Below are positions 1-9,428 of a stretch of 64,000 bases of DNA, in pieces. The notes beneath the pieces were generated by a model. That model worked only from the letters and a program-made list of their open reading frames with translations. It was not told where the DNA came from and did not search any database. The position numbers and the translations under genes are program-made. The stretch is from Leucobacter chromiisoli. Lineage in GTDB: Bacteria > Actinomycetota > Actinomycetes > Actinomycetales > Microbacteriaceae. The stretch spans positions 106,834 through 170,833 of the forward strand of contig NZ_JAEHOH010000011.1 in NCBI RefSeq assembly GCF_016522505.1, given 5' to 3'. Position 1 is the stretch's first letter, and the number at the start of each line of letters is the position of its first letter.

Positions 1-2
1 CG

Positions 3-1382
3 CTCACGAGGGTGCTCGCCGTCGCTGAGCAGCACCCGCGTCCCGGCGAACTGGCGCTCGAACTGCTCGGCCGTGCGCTCCGATCCCGTGCCCCGCTGCT
101 CCAGATGACGGCCGCCGCAGGTGGGGCACCGCCAATCGGTCGCGAACTCGCCGCACCACCGGCAGGCCCCGCGCGCAGCGGTGCGGAACCCGATCGGGCC
201 CGCGCAGGCGCCGCACCGCGCGAGGTCGCCGCACTCGCCGCAGACGGCCACGGGGGCGTAGCCGGGCGTCGCGACCTGCACCAGCACCGGTCCGTGCCGC
301 AGGCCCTCGCGGATCGCGCGGGCGGCGAACTCGGGCACTCGACCCGCGAATGCGTCGGGCACGACCGACGCGTCGGCGTGCAGCACTCGCGTGCGCCGGG
401 GCGGATTGACCTGCGCCTTGACGTAGCCGAGCATCACGAGGCGCTCGACCTCGGCGCTCCGGGAGTGCGCGGAGAAGAGGAGCCCGGCGCCCGACTGCTC
501 GGCGCGCACGAGCGCCGCATCCCGCGCGTGGACGTAGGGCGTGAGCGGTTCGGCCAGCACGGGGTCACCGTCGTCCCACATCAGGATCGCGCCGAGCCGG
601 TGCGCCGGCGCGTAGACGGCCGAGCGGTTGCCGAGCACGATGCGCGGCACCGGGTCGAGCGCGCGGAGGAAGCCCGCGTAGCGCTCGGCGTTCGACTGGC
701 GCGAGTCGACACGGACGATGCCCGCGTGGCCGCGGGCGGCGAGGGCGTCGCGCACCTGATCGAGGTCGCGGTAGTCGGGAACCACGACGATGGCGCTGCG
801 CCCGCCCGCGTGCACGGCGAGTGCGGCCCGCGCGAGCTGCTCGGCCCAGGAGCCGACCCACTCCCCCGTCTCGAGGCGGATCGGGCCGTGGGAGGCGGTG
901 AGGGCGAGACGCTCCCCCTCGGCCAGCAGCTCGGCGAGCCGGGCCTCCTCCTGCGCAGGCGCGTAGGGACGGTCGTGGGCCCCGGGGTCGTCGGCGGTGC
1001 CCGCCGCGTGCTGCTTCTCGATTCTGACCTGCCGGGTGGGGATCGCGAGTCGGAGGATGTCGCCCGCGGAGCCCCCCGCACGGTCGGCGACGGCCCGCGC
1101 GAGCCGCCAGACCTCCGGCGTGAGCTGGGGCACCGGTGTCACGATGTCGGCGACGGGGGCGAGCTCTCCCCCGAAATCGCTGTGCTCGGCGAACCCGATG
1201 ACGTAGCCGAAGCTCTTCCGGTCGCGCGAGCGGAACGGTACGCGCACGCGCTGCCCGACGCGCAGCTCGCCGGCGAGCTCGCCGGGCACGGCGTAGTCGA
1301 AGAGGTGGTCGAGCTGCGGCAGCGCGGAGTCGAGCAGCACCCGGGCGACCGGGCGCCCGTTCGCCGCCTCCGCCTCGCCCAT
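3..1382 (-). CDS. priA: Primosomal protein N' (PriA), helicase-dead actinobacterial type, 3' end off the window
   Basis: PriA works in replication restart. The start is ATG at 1382 (protein begins MGEAEAANGRPVARVLLDSA), 23 bases after metK, and the frame stays open to the left edge, so 460 codons are visible and the C-terminus is missing. The N-terminal DNA-binding domain is clear (LPQLDHLFDYAVPGELAGEL). The zinc-binding part near 170-260 shows CGECGDLARCGAC, then CRWCGEF and WRCPTCGG. The helicase ATP site is absent: where GxTGSGKT is expected the protein reads LETGEWVGSWAEQ, and the DEEH box is replaced by WDDGD. Loss of these motifs is usual for actinobacterial PriA, which is therefore thought to act as a loader rather than a helicase. 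Confidence 0.93.
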   Translation of the reverse strand, partial: MGEAEAANGRPVARVLLDSALPQLDHLFDYAVPGELAGELRVGQRVRVPFRSRDRKSFGYVIGFAEHSDFGGELAPVADIVTPVPQLTPEVWRLARAVADRAGGSAGDILRLAIPTRQVRIEKQHAAGTADDPGAHDRPYAPAQEEARLAELLAEGERLALTASHGPIRLETGEWVGSWAEQLARAALAVHAGGRSAIVVVPDYRDLDQVRDALAARGHAGIVRVDSRQSNAERYAGFLRALDPVPRIVLGNRSAVYAPAHRLGAILMWDDGDPVLAEPLTPYVHARDAALVRAEQSGAGLLFSAHSRSAEVERLVMLGYVKAQVNPPRRTRVLHADASVVPDAFAGRVPEFAARAIREGLRHGPVLVQVATPGYAPVAVCGECGDLARCGACAGPIGFRTAARGACRWCGEFATDWRCPTCGGRHLEQRGTGSERTAEQFERQFAGTRVLLSDGEHPRE

Positions 1383-1405
1383 CGTCGTTCCCGAAAGCCG
1401 GGGCG

Positions 1406-2596
1406 CTAGGCGCCCGCGGCGGCGCGCAGCTCGGCGACGCGCGGCGTCGCCTCCCAGGTGAACTCCGGGAGCTCGCGGCCGAAGTGACCGTAGGCGCTCG
1501 TCTTCCCGTAGATCGGGCGGAGGAGCTGCAGGTCGCGGATGATCGCGAGCGGCCGCAGGTCGAAGACCTCGCGCACCGCGGCCTCGATGCGCTCGCGCGG
1601 CACCGTCTCGGTGCCGAAGGTCTCGACGTAGAGGCCCACCGGGTGGGCGCGACCGATCGCGTAGGCCACCTGGAGCTCGGCGCGCGTCGCGAGGCCCGCG
1701 CGCACGACGTGCTTGGCGACCCAGCGCATGGCGTAGGCGGCCGAGCGGTCCACCTTCGAGGGGTCCTTGCCGCTGAACGCGCCGCCTCCGTGCCGCGATG
1801 CGCCCCCGTAGGTGTCGATGATGATCTTGCGGCCGGTCAGCCCCGCGTCGCCCATCGGCCCCCCGATGACGAACGGTCCGGCCGGGTTGATGAAGAGCTC
1901 GGCGCCCTCGCTCGACAGCGCCACCCGGTCGAGGACGGGGCGCACCACCTCGCGCTCCACGGCCTCGCGCAGCGCCGGCTGCGAGATGTCGGCGCTGTGC
2001 TGCGTCGAGACGACGACCGCCTCGATCGTGGCGGCCCGCTCGCCGTCGTAGCCGATGGTCACCTGCGTCTTGCCGTCGGGGCGCAGCTCGGGCAGCAGGC
2101 CCGACTTGCGCACCTCGGTGAGGCGCTCGGCGAGCCGATGCGCGATCCAGCTCGGCAGCGGGTGCAGCTCGGGGGTCTCGTCGGTGGCGAAGCCGAACAT
2201 GATGCCCTGATCGCCCGCGCCCTGGCGGCTGAGGCTGTCGTCGAGATCGCCGCTGCGCTGCTCGAGCGAGACGTCGACGCCGCTCGCGATGTCGGGCGAC
2301 TGCTGCCCGATCGACACCGACACGCCGCACGAGGAGGCATCGAATCCCATCTCCGAGCTCGTGTAGCCGATCTCGCGGATCGTCTGGCGCACGAGCTGCG
2401 GGATCTCGACGTAGCCCGACGTCGAGACCTCTCCGGCGACGTGGACGAGGCCCGTCGTCACGAGCGTCTCGACCGCAACGCGCGCGCCCGGATCCTGCTC
2501 GAGCATCGCGTCGAGGATCGAGTCGGAGATGCGATCGCAGATCTTGTCGGGGTGCCCCTCGGTCACGGACTCGGAGGTGAACTGACGCAGAGACAC
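1406..2596 (-). CDS. metK: S-adenosylmethionine synthetase
   Basis: MetK makes S-adenosylmethionine from methionine and ATP in the cytoplasm. The 396-residue protein carries the methionine-binding GHPDK (residues 14-18), the ATP-binding signature [10 protein letters not shown] (126-135) and the glycine-rich GGGAFSGKD loop near 270. The frame is open further upstream to 2698, but GTG at 2596 is chosen because GAGGAG lies 7 bases before it and the protein then begins [14 protein letters not shown], as in the family. It sits between rpoZ and priA. A possible -10 hexamer TAGCCT lies at 2705-2710 on the minus strand, giving a leader of about 100 bases. In many relatives coaBC lies between rpoZ and metK; here it does not. 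Confidence 0.97.
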   Translation of the reverse strand: MSLRQFTSESVTEGHPDKICDRISDSILDAMLEQDPGARVAVETLVTTGLVHVAGEVSTSGYVEIPQLVRQTIREIGYTSSEMGFDASSCGVSVSIGQQSPDIASGVDVSLEQRSGDLDDSLSRQGAGDQGIMFGFATDETPELHPLPSWIAHRLAERLTEVRKSGLLPELRPDGKTQVTIGYDGERAATIEAVVVSTQHSADISQPALREAVEREVVRPVLDRVALSSEGAELFINPAGPFVIGGPMGDAGLTGRKIIIDTYGGASRHGGGAFSGKDPSKVDRSAAYAMRWVAKHVVRAGLATRAELQVAYAIGRAHPVGLYVETFGTETVPRERIEAAVREVFDLRPLAIIRDLQLLRPIYGKTSAYGHFGRELPEFTWEATPRVAELRAAAGA

Positions 2597-2759
2597 GGTG
2601 CTGCTCCTCGGGATTGCTCGGATGGGGTCGGTGATGGGGGCGCGGGGCGTCCGTCGGGGCCGTGGCCGCCGGCTGCAGACGAAGACGGCGCCGGACATGC
2701 GCGCAGGCTATCCGACGCCGCCGACACAGCCGCGAGGGCTGCGGAAGATGACGTGAAGC

Positions 2760-2779
2760 GCGCGCCGCGTGCGGCGCGC
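2760..2779 (-). terminator. GC-rich hairpin after rpoZ
   Basis: Perfect inverted repeat GCGCGCCGC / GCGGCGCGC separated by 2 bases, 15 bases past the rpoZ stop. There is no T-run, so it is an inferred terminator or mRNA 3' end stabiliser. Confidence 0.5.
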
Positions 2780-2793
2780 CTCCGGGCGGCGCG

Positions 2794-3048
2794 CTACTCG
2801 GCGCGCCGCTTCATCGTGAGCTTGCCCTCGACGATCTCGTGCAGCGCGATCGACAGCGGCTTGTCGTCGACCGACGAGTCGACCAGCGGGCCGACGTTGT
2901 CGAACAGGTTGCCGTCGTGCAGATCCGTGTAGTAGTCGTTGATCTGACGAGCCCGCTGCGCGGCGAAGGTCACGAGAGCGTACTTCGAATCCACCTTCTC
3001 GAGCAGGTCGTCGATGGGCGGGTCGATGATGCCGTTGACATTGGCCAT
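2794..3048 (-). CDS. rpoZ: RNA polymerase omega subunit
   Basis: The omega subunit assists assembly and stability of RNA polymerase by holding the beta' subunit. The 84-residue protein matches the short actinobacterial form: [20 protein letters not shown], followed by the conserved [17 protein letters not shown] segment. The C-terminus ([11 protein letters not shown]) is also typical. ATG at 3048 follows GGAGGAG at a distance of 8 bases. A TAGGAT -10-like hexamer lies at 3076-3081 (minus strand), so the gene probably has its own promoter with a short leader. metK and priA follow on the same strand. Confidence 0.96.
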   Translation of the reverse strand: MANVNGIIDPPIDDLLEKVDSKYALVTFAAQRARQINDYYTDLHDGNLFDNVGPLVDSSVDDKPLSIALHEIVEGKLTMKRRAE

Positions 3049-3126
3049 GAAAACACTCCTCCGGTTGACCGTCCCATCCTAGCCCAGGTTCAGGATCCTC
3101 GCTGAGAGGGGCCGGACCGCGCGCCG

Positions 3127-3771
3127 CTACCCGAGCAGGGCGCGCACGACGACGTGGCCGCGGTCGCTCGAGAGCCGGGTCCAGGTGAGCGATCGGGCGA
3201 GCCGCACCGGGGCCGAGTCGAGGAAGCCGAGCGCCTCGGCGGCGAAGGCCGCCGCGGCCGGCACGCCGGGCGCGATCTCGCTCCCCCAGACCGAGGAGCG
3301 GACCCGGTGCACCACGGCCTCGCCGGGATCGGCAGGCAGCAGGTCCGAGACCCGGGCGATCCCCTCCTCGGCCACCCGTCTCAGCGAAGCCGCGTCGAGG
3401 GATCCCTCGGCCCGCCACCCCGAGACCGGCGGCAGCACCCCGGCCCACGCCGCCATCGCCGGCATGTCGGGCACGTCGAGCTCGGTTCCCGCGATCCCGA
3501 GCCGCGCGATGCGGTCGAGCAGCGCCCGTCCCGTCACGGTCGCGTCGGCCGGGGCGGAGGGCTCCTCGGACAGAGAGTAGGCCCGCATCGCCAGCACCAC
3601 CGGCACGGCGTCCGTGATGCCCCTCGGGGCCTGCGTGCACCCGTACACCGCGAGCGTGCGGCCCCGCGTGACCATGCGCACCTCGGGCTGACCGACCCGC
3701 TGGAGCCGTTCGAGGAACGTGCGCAGATCGTCGCGGGACGCCGGATCGGCGAGAGACAGCGTTTCGTTCAT
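3127..3771 (-). CDS. Conserved hypothetical protein, 214 aa
   Basis: I do not recognise a family. The protein starts MNETLSLADPASRDDLRTF, is 214 residues long and looks soluble: no signal peptide or membrane segment, mixed alpha/beta composition, and an alanine-rich stretch near 175-190. It is divergent from tesB, and the two start codons are only 65 bases apart. Its ATG lies 7 bases after a TAGGCT hexamer that is one half of a perfect 16-base palindrome. GGAGGGG directly abuts the ATG, too close for a good Shine-Dalgarno site. A longer frame upstream to 3849 would run through the tesB promoter and start, so the shorter start is preferred. Codon use matches its neighbours. Confidence 0.8.
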   Translation of the reverse strand: MNETLSLADPASRDDLRTFLERLQRVGQPEVRMVTRGRTLAVYGCTQAPRGITDAVPVVLAMRAYSLSEEPSAPADATVTGRALLDRIARLGIAGTELDVPDMPAMAAWAGVLPPVSGWRAEGSLDAASLRRVAEEGIARVSDLLPADPGEAVVHRVRSSVWGSEIAPGVPAAAAFAAEALGFLDSAPVRLARSLTWTRLSSDRGHVVVRALLG

Positions 3772-3777
3772 CCCCTC

Positions 3778-3793
3778 CAGCCTAGCTAGGCTG
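3778..3793. promoter_or_regulatory. Palindromic divergent promoter with TAGGCT -10 on both strands
   Basis: CAGCCTAGCTAGGCTG is a perfect 16-base palindrome. It contains TAGGCT on the plus strand (3787-3792) facing tesB and TAGGCT on the minus strand (3784-3779) facing the unknown gene. On the minus strand the hexamer is 7 bases from the ATG. Promoter function is inference. Confidence 0.6.
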
Positions 3794-3836
3794 GGACCAG
3801 CCCGCTCCGCAGCCGGGCCCGCATGAGGGAGGACAC

Positions 3837-4706
3837 ATGACCGCCACACCGGATCTCGTCGACATGCTCTCCGTCGTCGACGCCGGCGCCCGCACGAGCG
3901 ACGACATCCTCACCGGCCGCGGCCTCGCCTCCCCCACGGGGCGCGCGTTCGGCGGGCAGGTGCTCGGCCAGTCGATCGCGGCCGCCGGCACCACGCTTCC
4001 GCCGGGCCGCGAGATCCACTCCATGCACGGCTACTTCCTCCGCCCCGGCGACGGCGAGAAGCGCATGACCTTCGAGGTGGCGCGGCTGCACGACGGCCGC
4101 TCCTTCTCGACCCGCCGCACCCAGGCCTATCAGGGCGGTGAGGTGCTGATGTCGATGATCGCCTCGTTCCAGGACCCTGACGAGGGCCTCGACCACCAGG
4201 TCGACATCGACCTCTCGGCGGTGCCGTCGCCCGAGAACCTGCCGAGCGTCTGGGAGACGTACGGGCACCTGGCGGGGAGCGGACGGGCCTCCTGGGTGCT
4301 CAACCGCCCGTTCGACTTCCGGCACGTCGAGTCGGACATCATCCTCGACGTGGCCGAGCGCAGCGACCGGCAGCGGGTGTGGATGCGCACCCGCGACTCC
4401 ATGCCCGACGGGCGCACGCTGCACTGCGCCGCGCTCGCGTTCGCGAGCGACTACCTGCTGCTCGAACCGGTGCTGCGCCGGCACGGCATCCCGTGGGCCA
4501 CGCCCGGCATGCGCGGCGCGAGCCTCGACCACGCGATGTGGTTCCACCGCCCGTTCCGCGTCGACGAGTGGCTGCTCTACGAGCTCGAGTCGCCAACGGC
4601 TCAGGGCGGCCGCGGGCTCGCCACCGGGCGCTTCTACGACCGCGGCGGGGCGCTCGTCGCGAGCGTCGCCCAGGAGAGCATGATCCGGATCCCCGGCCGC
4701 GAGTAG
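3837..4706 (+). CDS. tesB: Acyl-CoA thioesterase II
   Basis: TesB-type enzymes hydrolyse acyl-CoA to free fatty acid and CoA. The 289-residue protein has the double-hotdog layout of the family: an N-terminal half with GRAFGGQVLGQS and SMHGYFLRPGD, and a C-terminal half with SLDHAMWFHRPFR (Asp near 233) and the tail GGALVASVAQESMIRIPG. The family's catalytic Asp-Thr/Ser-Gln triad fits the Asp of LDHAMWF and the Gln of VAQES. ATG at 3837 follows GGGAGGAC at suitable distance. It is the only plus-strand gene in this part and shares a palindromic promoter with the divergent unknown gene. A second, unrelated hotdog thioesterase follows on the other strand. Confidence 0.94.
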   Translation: MTATPDLVDMLSVVDAGARTSDDILTGRGLASPTGRAFGGQVLGQSIAAAGTTLPPGREIHSMHGYFLRPGDGEKRMTFEVARLHDGRSFSTRRTQAYQGGEVLMSMIASFQDPDEGLDHQVDIDLSAVPSPENLPSVWETYGHLAGSGRASWVLNRPFDFRHVESDIILDVAERSDRQRVWMRTRDSMPDGRTLHCAALAFASDYLLLEPVLRRHGIPWATPGMRGASLDHAMWFHRPFRVDEWLLYELESPTAQGGRGLATGRFYDRGGALVASVAQESMIRIPGRE

Positions 4707-4774
4707 CTGGCGGTCGCGGCCGCCCGCGGTCGCGAGACGCGAGCGGGAGACGCGGTCGCGAGATGCCACGGGGA

Positions 4775-5242
4775 TCAGCCGCGGCGCATCGGCACCGGCT
4801 CGTCGGTCCAGGGCTCGATCGAGGCACGCGCGCCGGGGGTGAGCTTCGTGGGGCGCAGGGTGAGCCCGTCCACCGTCACGATGGTCGTGATCGCTCGGGC
4901 GACGACGCGACGGTCACCCGCCGCCCCGTCGACCACCTCGTAGTGCAGCTCGAGGCTCGAGCCGCCGAGCTTGCCGACCCACATCTCGATCGTGATCGGC
5001 CGCTCACTGTACTCGAGCACCCCGAGGAACTCGATCCGCTGGCTCGCGACCAGCATCTTGAGCCCCTCCGGGCCCTCTCCGCGGAAGTACCCCTCCATGC
5101 CGGTGCGCTCTCTGGCGGCGCCCGTCTGGAAGACTCGCACGCGCGTCTCCTCCAGATACCGCGCGTAGGCCACGTTGTTGATGTGGCCATACGCGTCCTG
5201 GTCGCCCCAGCGCAGTTCCATGTCGACGCGCGCTCGTGCCAT
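4775..5242 (-). CDS. Hotdog-fold acyl-CoA thioesterase (FadM/YbgC-like)
   Basis: This 155-residue single-hotdog protein has the 4-hydroxybenzoyl-CoA-thioesterase pattern: MELRWGDQDAYGHINNVAY near the N-terminus, where the Asp of GDQDAYGHINN is the usual catalytic residue. A central beta sheet region follows (IEFLGVLEYSERPITIEMWV). It is expected to hydrolyse acyl-CoA thioesters in the cytoplasm, but the substrate cannot be read from sequence. It is convergent with tesB and lies downstream of ettA, separated from it by a long inverted repeat, so it probably has its own promoter between 5243 and 5317. Confidence 0.88.
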   Translation of the reverse strand: MARARVDMELRWGDQDAYGHINNVAYARYLEETRVRVFQTGAARERTGMEGYFRGEGPEGLKMLVASQRIEFLGVLEYSERPITIEMWVGKLGGSSLELHYEVVDGAAGDRRVVARAITTIVTVDGLTLRPTKLTPGARASIEPWTDEPVPMRRG

Positions 5243-5317
5243 TCGCTTCCCTCCCGGTCGATCCTGAGCGGGTTCGCCGCGGCAGCGTCACCCCGCCCCG
5301 TCCCGCATCCTCACCAC

Positions 5318-5379
5318 CGCCGAGAGGCGGGTTCTCGCCCTGGATCCCGTGATCCGGAGCGAGAACCCGCCTCTCGGCG
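5318..5379 (-). terminator. 21-bp perfect inverted repeat after ettA
   Basis: Arms at 5318-5338 and 5359-5379 are perfect 21-base reverse complements with a 20-base loop, starting 6 bases past the ettA stop. There is no following T-run, so termination would not be of the classical intrinsic type. A related 19-base word recurs at 36616-36634. Confidence 0.65.
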
Positions 5380-5384
5380 TACCG

Positions 5385-7067
<1,683 letters not shown>

Positions 7068-7264
7068 AATCTCTTCACTTCGGCGCCCGGCGCCGGGAAC
7101 TCCCTGCTGTCAGAGGATGAACGGTAACCGCCCTCTACCCTACCCGCGGGGCGCCGGCTCCGGGCGAGGGTCCGCTCAGGATCGGCGATCCAGTGCGAGC
7201 TCGGCGCCGAATCCGGGCCGCGCCCCGAACGAGCATCACGGGCCCCTCACCGGGCCGCGGCCCC

Positions 7265-7789
7265 TCACCAGTCGATGGGCCTGGTCTCGCCGATCAGGCA
7301 GACGTTCTGCTCCGGGCCCACGGCGGGCATCGCCTCCGCGGTGAAGCTCCGGTCCTCGGGAACCAGCTGACCGATGAGGCAGTCGCTCTCGATCCTCACC
7401 GCCACGAAGATGCTGTCGGCCGGCAGCCCCGTCCTCGACTGATCGAAGCTGACCTGCATCGTCGTCCGGTCGAATCCGGCGGCGGCGACGGCGTCGACGA
7501 CGGGCTGTCCCTGGATGGCCCCCTCGCCGGCGGCGTACGCGCGGAGCGTCTCCGTGAAGAAGGGCAGGTTCTCCTCGGCCGACCCTCCCGGCACGAGCTC
7601 GGGTGCGACCTCGGGTTCGGCCGGCGTCTCGCGCGGCGGCGTCTCGGGAGTGGGCCCCTCGAGCAGGAAGCACCCGGCGAGCAGCGGCGCGGCGGCGAGG
7701 AGCGCAGCGGCGGCGAGCGCCGCACGGCCTCCCCGAGTCCGTGCCGGCGCGCGGCGGAGCGTCGGGGCGGAGGGGCTGGGAGACTTCAC
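7265..7789 (-). CDS. Secreted lipoprotein, 174 aa, function unknown
   Basis: The N-terminus has basic residues (RRAPARTRGGR), a hydrophobic alanine/leucine core and a lipobox LLAGC with Cys at about residue 40, so the product should be lipidated and anchored outside the membrane. A Pro/Glu-rich linker (about 45-70) precedes a small globular domain containing two cysteines (SDCLIGQL and NVCLIGE) that may form a disulfide. It resembles the DUF6993-type lipoproteins of Microbacteriaceae, recalled from memory and not searched. GTG at 7789 is exactly 6 bases after a TAAGCT hexamer, suggesting a leaderless mRNA. It is divergent from ssb across a repeat-bearing spacer. Confidence 0.85.
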   Translation of the reverse strand: MKSPSPSAPTLRRAPARTRGGRAALAAAALLAAAPLLAGCFLLEGPTPETPPRETPAEPEVAPELVPGGSAEENLPFFTETLRAYAAGEGAIQGQPVVDAVAAAGFDRTTMQVSFDQSRTGLPADSIFVAVRIESDCLIGQLVPEDRSFTAEAMPAVGPEQNVCLIGETRPIDW

Positions 7790-8162
7790 GAGCCCAGCTT
7801 ACGGGCCTCCACCTGTGGTCGCGCTCAAGGCTTCTCCCTGCCATTCGGTCGCCCAGCCGTTCGTTGCTCAGCCGCCGCGTCTTCCAGCCGTCACGTCCCT
7901 CCAGCCGGCACGTCGTCACGTCGTCACGTCGCCCAGCCGCCACGTCCCGCGCCGTGCGTCGCCTCGCCCAGCCGCCGAGTCGCCCACAGACGGCGTCGCC
8001 GCCCGTTCGGGGGCCTTCTCTCCACAGTTGTCCGCTTCCGCCTGCCCGCTCGCGCCGATCCGCCCATGCTGGATGCCGAGGGGCCCGGCGCATCGAGGCA
8101 CGGCGCGTCGGGCGCCCTCGCCAGCGGCGGCCGCCCGGTCGCCCCGAGAGACGGAGGAAGTC
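7790..8162. repeat. Non-coding spacer with degenerate ~16-bp direct repeats
   Basis: I see no gene in these 373 bases between the divergent lipoprotein gene and ssb. The word CAGCCG occurs six times at 7854, 7869, 7885, 7902, 7934 and 7969, that is at intervals of 15, 16, 17, 32 and 35 bases, usually followed by a CGTC/ACGTC word. Inside it CACGTCGT repeats with an 8-base period at 7909-7932. Closer to ssb the sequence TCCACAGTTGTCC (about 8021-8033) is the only AT-leaning word. The repeats could be an operator array or a decayed tandem repeat. Confidence 0.55.
7796..7801 (-). promoter_or_regulatory. -10 hexamer TAAGCT, 6 nt before GTG of the lipoprotein gene
   Basis: TAAGCT-N6-GTG on the minus strand; one of a set of identically spaced elements in this window that imply leaderless transcripts. 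Confidence 0.55.
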
Positions 8163-8816
8163 ATGAATACCCCAGTGAGCATCGTCGGCATCGTCGCCAC
8201 GGATCCACGGCTCGTGCAGACCGGGAGCAGCATCCCGCTGTGCTCCTTCCGGGTGGCGAGCAGCGACCGGCGCTACGACCGCGAGCGTCAGGAGTGGGTG
8301 CCCGGGGAGACCAACTGGTTCACCGTGAGCGCCTTCCGCACGCTCGCCGCCCACGCCCACCAGTCCTTCGCCAAGGGCGACCGGGTGATCGTCAGCGGCA
8401 GGCTGCGCGTGCGCCGCTGGGAGGCGAACGAGAAGTCGGGGATCTCCGTGGAGATCGACGCCGATGCGCTCGGCCACGACCTCCGCTGGGGCGTCTCGCG
8501 ATTCACCAAGCGGCACGGCTCCGTTGAGGACGACGGTCCCGGTCGTGGCGGCCCCGAAGGAGGCTCCGGCACGGAGCATCGCGGCGGAGGTGCCGACACG
8601 GGGGCGGATGATCGACCGAGCGGCGCCCAGATGAGCGACGGCACGGGCGGCGGCGAGGTGCACGGCGCTGAGCTGCGCGGGGCCGAGCTGCGCGGGGCCG
8701 AGCTGCGCGGGGCCGAGCTGCACGGCGGCAGCACCGAACCGCGCGACGAGGGGCCAGCGCGGCGCGGTGCCGGCCCGGAGCAGCGCAGCGACGGCTTCCT
8801 CCCGGCGGCGGTCTGA
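8163..8816 (+). CDS. ssb: Single-stranded DNA-binding protein, atypical paralogue with a pentapeptide-like repeat
   Basis: The OB-fold lies in residues 1-115 (MNTPVSIVGIVATDPRL, NWFTVSAFRTLAAHA, KGDRVIVSGRLRVRRWE), the pattern of SSB, which coats single-stranded DNA. The 217-residue protein then has a Gly/Asp-rich disordered tail containing four tandem AEL(R/H)G units at about 168-187, encoded by a 15-base DNA repeat. The tail ends GFLPAAV and lacks the acidic tip (DDDIPF type) with which the main SSB recruits partners. This suggests a secondary or stress/recombination SSB, not the rpsF-linked one. ATG at 8163 follows GGAGGAAG. It is convergent with msrA. Confidence 0.88.
   Translation: MNTPVSIVGIVATDPRLVQTGSSIPLCSFRVASSDRRYDRERQEWVPGETNWFTVSAFRTLAAHAHQSFAKGDRVIVSGRLRVRRWEANEKSGISVEIDADALGHDLRWGVSRFTKRHGSVEDDGPGRGGPEGGSGTEHRGGGADTGADDRPSGAQMSDGTGGGEVHGAELRGAELRGAELRGAELHGGSTEPRDEGPARRGAGPEQRSDGFLPAAV
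8664..8724 (+). repeat. 15-bp tandem repeat in the ssb tail
   Basis: The unit GAGCTGCGCGGGGCC occurs in about four tandem copies, the last diverged. In frame it encodes AELRG, AELRG, AELRG, AELHG. Confidence 0.85.
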
Positions 8817-8886
8817 GCAGGGTTCCGCGGCTCTACGACTCCGCAGCTCTACGACTCCGAGGCTTCGCGTCTCCGCGACTTCGCGG

Positions 8887-9426
8887 CTACGACAGGTACT
8901 CGGCGAAGGAGGCGCGCACCTTGTTCACCTTCGGCACCGCGACGGCGAGGCAGTAGCCCTGGGTCGGGTTCTTGGCAAAGAAGTCCTGGTGGTACTCCTC
9001 CGCCGGGAAGACCTCACCGAGCGGCTCGATCTGCGTGACGATCTCCTCGGGGCGGTCCTCGCTCGTCCACCAGGCGGCGGCGCGGAGCTTGGCGGCCTCG
9101 AAGAGCTGGCGCTGATCCTCATCGACGTAGAACATCGCCGAGCGGTACTGCGTGCCGACGTCGGCGCCCTGGCGGTTGAGCTGCGTCGGGTCGTGCATCG
9201 TGAAGAAGGCGTCGAGCACGATCTCCGGCGGCAGCACGGTCTCGTCGAAGGTGACCGCCACCGCCTCCGCGTGGCCGGTCGCCCCGGTGCAGACCTGCTC
9301 GTAGCTGGGGTTCGGCGTCGCACCCCCCGTGTAGCACGACACGACGCTCTCCACCCCCCGCAGGGCCCGGTACGCGGCGTCGAGGCACCAGAAGCAGCCG
9401 CCCGCGAGCACGAAGGTCGTCGACAT
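8887..9426 (-). CDS. msrA: Peptide-methionine (S)-S-oxide reductase
   Basis: MsrA reduces methionine-S-sulfoxide in proteins. The 179-residue protein has the active-site GCFWC motif at residues 10-14, the conserved region SYEQVCTGATGHAEAV, and GTQYRSAMFYVDEDQ. The C-terminal Gly-Tyr-Cys (TQGYCLAV) supplies a candidate resolving cysteine. An in-frame extension to 9492 exists but overlaps nadE; ATG at 9426 follows GAAGAGGGATAACG and gives the family's N-terminus (MSTTFVLAGGCFWC). It begins 2 bases after the nadE stop, so both are probably one transcript from the nadE promoter. Confidence 0.95.
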   Translation of the reverse strand: MSTTFVLAGGCFWCLDAAYRALRGVESVVSCYTGGATPNPSYEQVCTGATGHAEAVAVTFDETVLPPEIVLDAFFTMHDPTQLNRQGADVGTQYRSAMFYVDEDQRQLFEAAKLRAAAWWTSEDRPEEIVTQIEPLGEVFPAEEYHQDFFAKNPTQGYCLAVAVPKVNKVRASFAEYLS

Positions 9427-9428
9427 CG

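Noticed and set aside
2597..2705. SAM riboswitch in the metK leader
   Set aside because: The leader is only about 100 bases and lacks the conserved SAM-I/II/IV core sequences or a clear multi-stem fold.
8664..8724. True pentapeptide-repeat protein
   Set aside because: Only four units are present, far too few for the right-handed beta helix; it is a low-complexity tail repeat.
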